From Echinometra lucunter (lineage: Eukaryota > Echinodermata > Echinoidea > Camarodonta > Echinometridae): a stretch of 64,000 nucleotides of DNA. The notes beneath the pieces are model-generated. The model was given only the letters and a program-made list of their open reading frames with translations, did not search any database and had not been told where the DNA came from. The translations under genes were made by a program, and so were the position numbers. Positions within the stretch are counted from its first letter, which is position 1. The number at the start of each line of letters is the position of its first letter. The stretch is from contig CM057151.1 in assembly GCA_029962745.1 (NCBI GenBank), forward strand, positions 34,738,818-34,802,817. The letters are read 5' to 3'. Positions 54,569 to 64,000 of this stretch are shown here, in pieces.

Positions 54569-54819
54569 GGTTACAGTTCATTATTCCGAAGGTTCGTTAT
54601 TCCGAAGATTCGTTAGTCCGAAAACGAAATAAGGTTCGTTAATCCGAAGGTTCGTTAGTCCGAAAACGAAATAAGGTTCGTTAATCTGAAGGTTCGTTAG
54701 TTCGTTAGTTATTTTCGGACTAACGAACCTTATTTCATTTTCGGACTATCGAACCTTCGGAATAAACGAACCTTATTTTATTTTCGGACTAACGAACCCT
54801 CGGAATAACGAACATCACC
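54569..54819. mobile_element. Fold-back repeat F4, copy B
   Basis: The termini are GGTTACAGTTCATTATTCCG and, reversed from the right, GGTGATGTTCGTTATTCCG. The left half is tandem GAAGGTTCGTTAGTCC and AAAACGAAATAAGGTTCG words. The direction flips at about 54705 (GTTCGTTAGTTCGTTAG). The right half is the complement. No target duplication was found at the edges. C16 (54832-54847) lies just outside. Confidence 0.8.
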
Positions 54820-56254
54820 CGCGCTCTCGTGCCCCCCCCCCCCCCCCTGGATCGCACAAAATAATTATTGAAACATCTTCGGACCAAGTGATGGATCTTG
54901 AACTTTCTGTCTACAGATAAACATCATAGTACATTGAATATTGTTTGTGAGGGTGTGGGTGCGTGTGTGTTCGTGCTGATTAATCATAGTGCACTGGGCG
55001 ACTTCCATAATACTATACCAATCACTCACCGAATCGTCTGATTCAGTAAGATACAAAATTATTGTTTAAGCTCAAGGGATTATCAGATTATATTCCTTTG
55101 TCGGGTTTCTTAGATACTTGAAATGCGGCGTATTGAATATGAAGCATATTATTTATTTTGCGGTCGACTGAGCAAAACACGAGGATTAGATGGTCGAAGG
55201 TCATTACTCCGGCCAAAGAACAGGGGCAAAAGTTCTATGTAGAACGTAGCCTGGTGGGTTGGACGGCTTGTGCGCGGCAGTGTCGGATTGTCATAGGCTT
55301 ATATTAGCATTTACAGGGTCACTGAAAAAGTTTGTCTGTTTTACATGACTATAGTTAGTTAATCGAGGCTTTTACACAGTGAATGTACAGGACATATGCT
55401 TGAACCGCGTGTATAAAGTCAATCATAAATATCACCCCCTAAAAATAACAAAATTACAAAACAACCTTTAAGAATATTAAAAACAAAAACAAAAACCACA
55501 CAGTCAGGGTCAAGGGTTTAAGGTCGAATTTTGATAATCAAAATAATGAATAAATAGTTACTACCCCCTGTTTCAGGAAAAAAGAACTTTTTACACATCG
55601 TTTTAGTGTAAATACAAAGGGCGATAAAACCTTAATTACCGGAAGTTTTTTATTATAATTATAATTTTTTACCTTGGATATGTATTCGGATTATCATAAC
55701 AATTATTATCCATCATCTTCCAAGGTTAAAGATATCGGGTCAAGGTATAGCGGCATGCATGAAAAACCTTGTTTATTATGTTCACTGGTACTACTGAGCA
55801 TGTCTATGTCCAAGAAAATTCATTAAAATACAGTTATAACTATTTGGTTACTTTCTATCATAATTATGCCTTATTCTGCTATTCTTTCTCTTTTCTGCTT
55901 TCTACCCATTTGCCATATAATCTTTGTGTCTTTGTTTTCCGAATCATTCTGCCCAACAGATAAACTAAAATATTTTCAAGATTCACATTTCAGAGTGACT
56001 TTCGTTTTCGATTGAAATCAATCTTCCCCCATTAAATTTTGTGATTATCTCCTCCATTTCTACTTAATTTACAGTTTTAGACGATTTTCTGTTTCGGAGG
56101 GTCACACTAAACGATTTTACAACTTTTCATATGGTTTCCTGTGTAATAGCGCTTTTAAGTCGGAAAAGTTTGAAATTGGTGAATGATGCACGATGTAATT
56201 TCTTCGATTTTCAAACACGAGTAGGAGTGATTGCTGAAACGGGACGGACGAAGT
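54820..56254. other. Non-coding stretch
   Basis: C16 at 54832. The rest is AT-rich with no recognised gene or repeat. Confidence 0.45.
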
Positions 56255-56560
56255 GGGGGGGGGGGGGAAGAAGTAGGTAAGAAGGAGAGGCATAGCACAG
56301 AGCAAAAAGTAAGAGAGAGAGAGACAGAAAGACAGAAAAGGAAGGGAAAAGAAATGGCTAGAGATTGACTCAGGGAGAGAGGAGAAAGGAAAAGGGAGAT
56401 AGAGAAGAAGAAGACATGGGAGAAGAAGAAAAAGAAGAAGAAGAAGAAGAAGAAGAAGAAGAAGAAGAAGAAGAAGAAGAAGAAGAAGCAGTAATAGTAG
56501 TAGAAGAAGAAGGAAGAGGAGGAGAATAAGAGGAGGGGAAAAGGGTGAAAAGGAGTATGG
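56255..56560. repeat. Purine tract with (GAA)n microsatellite
   Basis: About 300 bp almost entirely A/G on the plus strand: G13 at 56255, GA- and GAAA-rich sequence, then (GAA)n over about 56425-56490. The minus frame reading poly-Leu through it is not a gene. Mirror-symmetric purine runs of this kind can form triplex DNA. Confidence 0.85.
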
Positions 56561-56669
56561 AATAGATATAAGATAATTCAAAACTCTTGTAATGAATAAT
56601 TTTTTAAAAAATGAGATTTAAAAGAAAGGGCATGACACATGGAAAATTTGGCACTTTTGAAAGAATTGA

Positions 56670-56845
56670 ATACAAAGGGAGAGAGAGAGAGAGGGAGAGA
56701 GAGAGAGAGCGAGGAGTGAGGAAGAAAGCAGAACAACATAGATCTAAACAGTGACGTGTGAAAGAGTGAAGAGAATGAGAGACAGAGAGAGCCGGAACGC
56801 GCGAATGATGGGGTGGGTGGGGGTGGAGGGGGGGGGGGGGGGGGG
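56670..56845. repeat. GA-rich sequence ending in G18
   Basis: (GA)n at 56678-56710, then GA-rich spacer and G18 at 56828-56845. Confidence 0.8.
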
Positions 56846-57309
56846 TCGAGAGAAAGAAAATAAAAGTATACATTAAGAATCCTTTCAGACAAAGAAATTG
56901 CCTACTTCCAACACTTTCTTCCAATAATGTCATTTCCTTGCCCTCCAAAAACCTGAATTGATTCTACTAATGGATTTTCCTCCTTTTTCTCCCCATTCTA
57001 TGGTTTCTGCACTTTACTCAAATGGAAATGACAGAAATGGGATGGGTCAACTGACGACCGTAAATTGACTAAATTGACCGAAATGAGCAATCGGGGCTTT
57101 TTATCGTTTTTCGATATGCAGCCTACAAAACAACAGTGATTAATGTTCGAGGAAAGTTGATGGCGGTCGGGTGGGTGTGATCATAAAGAAATCAAAGGCT
57201 TTTGGAAATATATATTATGTATGCATGATTCCTGATATATCTATATTTTTTCGTTCTGATTCTGTTATTCTGAAAATAAATATTAGTTCTAGGAAATAAC
57301 ATTCATTTC

Positions 57310-57500
57310 CAGGGACCGCGGAAGGGGCTGCAGCCCCCCACAAATTAGGATAAAAAACAAACAAACAAACACAAAAACCCTATTAAAAACTTAAAATCTA
57401 AATTGTAAATTGCTCATTTCATAGGCTTTTAAAACCATAAAAACCCATGGGCTTCGGGGGGTTCCCCCACTCCTAAAAAGAAAACGTTCCGCAGCCCCTG
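57310..57500. mobile_element. 191-bp MITE, CAGGGxC termini, 5-bp flank
   Basis: The left end is CAGGGACCGCGGAAGGGGCT and the right end, reversed, CAGGGGCTGCGGAACG. ATTTC abuts both (57305-57309 and 57501-57505). The interior is A-rich with GGGGGGTTCCCCC near the right side. No coding. Superfamily unclear. Confidence 0.65.
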
Positions 57501-57505
57501 ATTTC

Positions 57506-58576
57506 AAAGTTTTTTATTTTTTGTTTTCATTCTCACCTTAACGCAAACACGATCTCGACTTTGTGGAGTTTCCATGAAACGGTGCAAGTTATTTTTCCAG
57601 GCAACTAAGAGCATATACAATAATATTTTCGTGATAATGTAACCAATCAGTTGCCCGTTTGATAACTGAAAACTTGCCACGAGTATGAGTATGTCGTGAT
57701 GATACTGACAGTAAGGAGCATTCTTAGACAATCAAAGTAATTTATTACCAATATTCGGTGAAATTTTTAAAACAAAATCAACCATTATTTTGGTCCCCAG
57801 CATTTAGTACTAGCACTATTTGATTACCGATTTGGTATCTATGTAGTATCGGAGCGATGCACGCCCATCCATTCAAAAAACGATATTGCATGCAGTTTTG
57901 ACGCAGTATGATTTTTATGTCATGCAGGTATATTCCACCTTAAAATTTCTATATTATACAGGGTATTCCAATCCATCCCGTTTGATAATATCTCGATAAG
58001 CCATGATCATCAAAGTTTTCCTTTTCTGGAGTCCAAAAGGTAATAAGAACTTAATTAACATCTTAGACTTTAACACATCCTTCTAAAATGACCAAGTGTG
58101 GGTATTGGTTATAACAATGGTTCGCTATTATTTCGCCTGGTATAAGCCTCATGTTGCGTGTGCATGGATATCTCTAATTAGTGATGAATGTGGCGAGGAC
58201 GGCTTGAGCGGGAAGTTTGAATTTTCGTTGGCTAACTTTCACCGTGTGTAGCCAACGAAGTTTTACCCATGATGTTGATTGACATAGCACATTTTTGCGA
58301 GGGTACACCATACAACTATTAGAAATGACAGTGTGACGGCTGATGTTCATGGACTGGGATTGCAAGATGGGGTGCGCCTTTATAGAAGCCTCCAATATTG
58401 CACAGTCCCGTGCTAATTGGCCTTCCAGGGCCATACAAGTTAGGTAAAATAAAACAGTCCCGTTGATTGTCCATAGTTCTTTTCACCATCAGGGTCACAG
58501 GAGGATGGTGGTGAATGTTGAAGGAGGAAAAATGAAAAGGTGCATGGGTAGGAGGAAAATGGTATAATAACCAACC
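57506..58576. other. Non-coding stretch
   Basis: No gene or clear repeat seen. Confidence 0.4.
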
Positions 58577-58850
58577 AAAGGGGCGGCGCTACTCTGGAGG
58601 CAAGGGCATGGGGCGACCGCCCCTATGATTTTTTCAAATGATAAAATCAAACCAAAAGAGAGAGAGAGAGAAAGAGAGAAAAGGAAAAAAGAGGAGGGAG
58701 AAAAAAAATGTATGGAGAAAGAGAGGGCTGGGTCATGCAACTATTACAATACCCCTGTTCGTTCATTAAACGTAAATAATCTCACAATATGATCATCTCC
58801 CCCCCCCCCCCCCCCATCAACATACCCTGGCGCCTCCACTGACCAACCAT
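58577..58850 (+). repeat. Dispersed AGGGGCGGCGC-headed repeat, uninterrupted copy
   Basis: GGGGCGGCGCTACTCTGG, then GGGGCGACCGCCCCTATG, a purine tract, GGGTCATGCAACTATTACAA, AAACGTAAATAA, C17 (58799-58815) and CCCTGGCGCCTCC. It is collinear with the halves at 2718-2866 and 3871-3962 and has no insertion at the site occupied there by the 1-kb MITE. Confidence 0.8.
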
Positions 58851-61800
58851 GACTGAGGAAATCTATGAAATGCGAACTTTTGAAATAAAATCCCACATCA
58901 CAGGTGAAAAACATTACAGAATGGACAGATGGAGATGGAGAATAAGATACAAGAAAGAATGTATTTCTGACATAATGACTGATATTATGCACATTAATAA
59001 GAAACCAGATATTTAACCCTACATCATGTAGGTATTGATGGTGATCCCGGTCGGGCATTGGGTAAAGCACCCACTATGCATGTCTCACGCATCTTATCTA
59101 ACACACCCACTTGCAATGAGGTTTACAGAAATTGGGATCAATTTGAATACAAATCCTTTACTTACCCTTGAACTTAAACCGTGACATCACCTAAAAATCT
59201 TCATCCGAATCATTGCTTCCAAACCTCAATCACCACCACGAAGACAAAGATCTCGGGGATCAGACAAACTGTTGAATCAACACCATGATTCATTCATACT
59301 CCCCCCAAAATCAATCCAATTCAGCAACCACGGAGAAATAAGGAGTTAATCACCATCTCAGGCAGTCAGCTGAAAGAGAACAAGAAATAGGAGGAGAATC
59401 CTGACACTGTTTGATGAGTGCATATTAGTGAGAAAAAGATCGAAACCAATTTAGTGATTCATGCCGACCGCTAGTCTACATCTAGTCGTTCAAAAAAAAT
59501 TTTGTCGTTGCTGTTTTGGGGTTGTGTGTGTTGTGTCTTTCAAGGCATCCACTTTTCATGATGAACCAGGGCAGAACTGTATTTTTAACTCACACACTCA
59601 AAAGTATAATTTTCATATCAAATCCGTCAACGAAAGACAGTTTACCCAAACGACTGTAGATTACGATTTGGAGTGGTTTCCTAAACAAAGAGTCATGTTG
59701 CTTGGTTGAAAGCTAGAATTCGTCACATACACCAAACAACAACAACAACAACATCACTGCAAACCTATACTACAAAACACGCGGGAGATTGTGGTTTTAC
59801 GAATTTGACAATAACCAGACTTGTTTGTTTATATTTTATTTCTCAAAGTGAAAATAAAACCACTTTGCTGAAATGAAGCGAAGGAGAGGGGCGGGGAGGG
59901 GGCGTAGGTGGTGGACAGACGCCACCAGGTCGGTGCAATGTGAGTTGAAGAAAAAGTTATCATTCTATAGCTGTGAATTTGCTATTTGGTGCCCCCCACA
60001 CACACCTCTTTCTTTTTCTTTGTTTTTCTTCATATTGTACTGTACAAGTCATTCATAACAAAATTTGACATTATTCTTCACAACAAAACAGGGTGCATTA
60101 TACATTGACATTTTGGCTTAAACATAAATCGCAATAATAAAAAAAGAAAAAGTACATTTTCATAAAATATTTAGAAAGCATGTTCATATACATGATCAAA
60201 GAATAGTACCTTTCTACGCTTTGCCATGTGGAAGCAAAACAAAACCCAAAACAAAGAAAGAAAGAAAAAGGAGACAAACAATCACTTCGTCACCTCTGCT
60301 TTATGAACCTCTATAACCATATAGTTGGAAAATGATTAACTCTTTCATGTCTATAACTGATTTTATTGAAAAAAGGAATGTATGTTTACGACAAAACCTC
60401 CTGCTAGAATATAATTTTTTCACAAGCCACAATAACTGTGCAGAGGACTATTATGTCGATTTATTGCAATGAATCGTAGCGCTTTGGTATCGCTTACTGA
60501 GAAAGCTGACGTCACACGAAAACTATTCAGAACGACGTTGACCCTTCACCTGCATCAGCCGGTGTCGAGGCCGGTCTACAGATAAAATCGTCACACCAGT
60601 ACATGTATTGCAGAAACAGGAAAACAATATTTTGCGTCAGTAAGCGCACAATTGTATTAGGGGGGGGGGGGGGGCGTCTGTCGTCTCTCTTCCGCCGGAA
60701 TTACATGCATGTTTTCTAAGATTTTTCCAATCGAACCAATTTTTTTTTACTTTTTTTTTTTTTTTTGCATTGCAACACATGGTGGCAAACTTCTTGATTA
60801 CCGATGTTCATTCTTGTTTTGTGAAGTCAGATGGATCATTCCAGTATGCTATTCACAGTTCTTATTTTGACCTTTTCTTTAACTCATGAGCAAGAAATGA
60901 GAACAGTAGTGGTCTAAATAAGGAGTTCAAGTACTTTACTTAACAAAGAATGTAAGATCTAAAAGAAAGAATGAGGATGAATTAGGAATATTCTAGTTTC
61001 GGGGGAGATATGTATAATTAAGCTGATAAGCTTACGGCTTTCACAGAGGTGAGAATATTTATCCAGTCTATCAAAGAATATTCAAATTCTCAGTTATCAC
61101 CATCATCTGATTATTATCAACCTTTGGAGAACACTTTAAACCGGAGGCTTGGACATCGTTTTGTACTGTCGATCTGAACTTAACCTTTGACATCGTTTTG
61201 ACATCGTCTTCGACATCATCTTCGAGATCGTCGTGTTTTTTGTTTGTTTTGTTTGTTTTTGTTTTTGTTTTTGTTTTTTAAATAAGAGCCTGCATTACCT
61301 TGAAATCTTATATTTGATATATTTCATCCTTCCAGAATCGTCATACGGACAGCGGCCTCTGTTGAGCTTTCTTGAATGATTATTCATGTTATTAGCCAGT
61401 TCTACTTTCAGAACATTCCGGAATCACAATATTTGATTTGTCTTCCCAGTCCACTTTACTATTAATCTTGACACATAATTGTATTAATCGTTATATTTCA
61501 TTGCTTTGGATACTGTGAATAACTTTAATAAAACTGAATTTTATCTCACGATAATAAATTTTGTTACTTTCTGGTCTTTATTAGATCTGGAATCGTTAAC
61601 ACTTTTGACCAGCAATCTGATTCACGAGGAAGAAAATATGAAAGGCTATCACAATGATTAGTAAACACAGTTTACTAAGAGAAGTTTTATCATGTCTTTA
61701 GTGTACATGCATTTCACTTAAACGAAATAGTCATGCATTTTTCCTGAAATCCTCTCCACTTACCACAGCTAAACAATTATTTAGTAAACATATTAAAACA

Positions 61801-62945
61801 ACAACAACAACAAATTCTCTTAGAAACCTGGGCCTACTAGTATCAAATTTGAAAGACCATTAACAGCATGAACACGGCCATCATTTCATACACCTTGTAC
61901 TAGTCTTTCCTTAAATTACAAAAAAAAAAAACAACAACAAAAACAAAAACATGTATGACCAAGGAGAGTCTACTAATAACTCCTTGGTATGACTATAAAT
62001 TAATAAAAACTGGACACTTTTACCACAGAAAATTTCTGTGACTTTTACTCATCGAAGCTTTTACTAGCAAGAGAAGCATTTTCAAAAACACGACAAGAGA
62101 GGGCAGTGTTGCACTTTTTTCTTTGATCGCAAAACATCCCACAGCCATTAAAAAAAAAAAATGTTCATGCTGTTCTTTTTTCGCTGTTTGGTTATTTATC
62201 TAGTAATATTTTGGTACTCATTTGTTTATATTTTTTTCATGTCTTGAAATTATCAGTCATCTACTTTCATTTCATTTATATTTATTATTATTATTATTAT
62301 TTTTAATGCTATAATACACAAAGTCGGTCATGCACAGACAAAAATGCCCCTTTATAGAGGGCGGCAAACATATATGTAAACCAGAGCCCTAAATCAAGGG
62401 CTCTGATGTAAACTTTGTACATGTAAACAAGAGTATGGCTGCATCCTCTGTGGAAATGACAAAACAAAGATTAGAAACGATAAAGGTTTATCTGTGACTG
62501 AATATTATTTGAATAAAAAAATGTCATAAATGGTACATTCAACCTCTACAGCAGTCATCCTTACATGTTTTGAGGATAGATTTATCTACATAATTTTTTT
62601 TCCATACAGCCATTATTTAGAGAAAACATATGCAGCATGTGTATCTCACTCATGCAATTAATATATCATTTTTTTGGGGGGGGGGGGGGGGGTTAGAAGG
62701 GTTTTCATTTTTACACAACAAGTGCTAAAAATGAAATTACAAAAATCAGTGTCATGAACCCAATCACTCACATCATTTAGTTTTTTTTTTCTCTCATTCA
62801 TTCTTCTCAATTTTCTTCTGCTCTTGGTAAAAAACCCCTTCCCCCCCCCATGTCCCAATGCTCTCATTTGTAATTTTCCAACTTCATTCCAACATTTCAA
62901 AGAAATTCAAACATCTACAGAAAAACATACAAAATCTCACACACT
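58851..62945. other. Non-coding stretch
   Basis: No gene recognised in about 4 kb. It holds G15 at 60660, a GTTTTT run at about 61237-61277, A12 and CAA runs near 61920, TTA repeats at about 62280, and G17 at 62676. The perfect hairpin at 62382-62405 is listed separately. Confidence 0.45.
62382..62405. repeat. Perfect 9-bp hairpin
   Basis: CAGAGCCCT, loop AAATCA, AGGGCTCTG. Flanking GTAAAC occurs just outside both arms. Probably the core of a short palindromic repeat. Confidence 0.6.
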
Positions 62946-63150
62946 TCAGTGCCAGATCCAGGATTTTTCAAGGGGGTTGGGGGGGGGGGTGCAAAGTGTG
63001 TGCAGGCACCTGGATAAGCAAAAAAAAAAAAGCTCCTCCAAACCCAAAGGGGAAGGGGAGCTGCAGCTGATGCCTGCACCTGGATAAACAACAAAAAAAG
63101 GTCCACCAAAAAGGGGGGCTGCCGCCAATTCGGTCCCCCCCCCCCCCAGA
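62946..63150. repeat. Dispersed repeat with internal duplication and G/C tracts
   Basis: AGTGCCAGATCCAGGATTTT, a G10-11 run, then two diverged copies of a GCACCTGGATAA unit (about 63006 and 63075), each followed by A-rich and CTCC-rich sequence, ending in C13 (63135-63147) and AGATCTGCCATTACACTT. The outer words CCAGATCCAGGA and AGATCTGCCA are loosely inverted. Confidence 0.6.
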
Positions 63151-64000
63151 TCTGCCATTACACTTACAATATACAGTGGAAACACAGTATATTATATCAG
63201 GGTTAAAGAACAATAAAATATAAAGAGTTGGGACCGGAATATTACTTTGTTATATCAGAACTCTTTATACCGAGTTTTCACTGTATTATATATTTTAGTA
63301 CATATTCATCTCATACAACTATACATCCAAATAATTTAGCATGCAACTTCCTGATCAAAACTACATGTAGCACACTTCAGAGTGCTCCTTGCAACTTCCA
63401 GTGATAGACACACAGCAGTCATATCATGATGGTACAAAATAATTATGATTTTAATATAACCCCAAATCCATGTCCAGTATAGTGAGTATACATATATATT
63501 TCAATTATAATCAAGATTTCAATAATGCATTAAGTATTAGTGTTGACAAATTATGCATGTACTATATTTCTTCCTATGATACCGGTAGTCATGTAAAATC
63601 ATTTCAAGACGACATATTCCTGATGAAACATTGAAAAGTGATCGCAAAACATGCACACAAAAAATGCCCCCCCACCTCCACGAAAAACCAAAACACAAAG
63701 CAAAGAAAAAAAACTGAACATGGACATAGGACAATCCATTATTCATAATACAAAAGGAAACACAGATGTATAATAGACATTGAGTGTTATAACACAAATG
63801 TTGTACAATAATCCTTACTCTACAGAAAGAAATAAAGATTTATCAATAATTGAAGTTATCAAAACTAAATCAATGAACTTTAACTTTTACCATTACTATC
63901 AATTCTAAATTTCTAATATCCCAGCATGTCCAAAGTGTCTGTATTTGATAAGTAGTTTCAACTAAAGAAAACTGTCCACATCGAATTCAATGTACAAAGG
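63151..64000. other. Non-coding end of the window
   Basis: AT-rich sequence with no recognised feature. Confidence 0.4.

Noticed and set aside
56117..56581. Poly-Leu frame on the minus strand
   Set aside because: Translation of (GAA)n complement, not a signal peptide or membrane protein.
1..64000. A prokaryotic-style defence or biosynthetic system
   Set aside because: No operons, ribosome-binding sites or bacterial gene families. Splicing, SINEs and LINEs show animal DNA.

Overview
This is eukaryotic, AT-rich, intron-bearing animal DNA. It has spliced genes with GT-AG introns, tRNA-derived SINEs, non-LTR and LTR retrotransposon remnants, several DNA-transposon superfamilies, MITEs and very long poly(G)/poly(C) tracts. 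The clearest protein gene is a Golgi glycosyltransferase of the dystroglycan pathway, diverged from the vertebrate form. With the fold-back elements whose inverted repeats are built of 15-21 bp tandem units (like the TU elements of sea urchins), this suggests a marine invertebrate deuterostome, most likely an echinoderm. The lineage is an inference, and no species is claimed. I see no prokaryotic genes, operons, CRISPR arrays or rRNA.

Layout. 1-2.1 kb: no gene. 2.1-7.45 kb: a probable two-exon gene of unknown function (+); its intron holds a dispersed repeat split by a roughly 1-kb Tc1/mariner-like MITE. 8.9-12.2 kb: diverged satellite-like repeats (period about 165 bp). 12.2-19.9 kb: three fold-back elements, each with tandem-repeat inverted termini and direct-repeat flanks. 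21.1-22.3 kb: two LINE 3' ends (-). 22.3-29.6 kb: the complete six-exon RXYLT1 gene (+), whose introns carry a hAT-like MITE, a SINE and an element with TTA flanks. 30.5-45 kb: a transposon graveyard on the minus strand (BED-type hAT, MULE, Ty3/Gypsy, Pif1/Helitron-like helicase, another hAT-like transposase), plus two unrecognised coding remnants. 45.9-46.4 kb: a 500-N assembly gap. 46.4-64 kb: non-coding sequence with MITEs, SINEs, a second copy of one fold-back family, microsatellites and G tracts.

Only two loci look like host genes. RXYLT1 should act in the Golgi, adding xylose to ribitol-5-phosphate on the alpha-dystroglycan core M3 glycan. The 2.1-7.4 kb gene has no recognised domain. 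Nearly everything else is mobile DNA or simple sequence.

The most unusual feature is the cluster of structurally similar but sequence-distinct fold-back families. Two of them have exact 9-bp target duplications, related tandem units and similar GGT-starting termini. The second is an excess of about 35 G/C homopolymers of 10-38 nt, many tied to repeats headed by an AGGGGCG-like motif. Splice sites and repeat boundaries were placed by eye; no alignment or database search was run.
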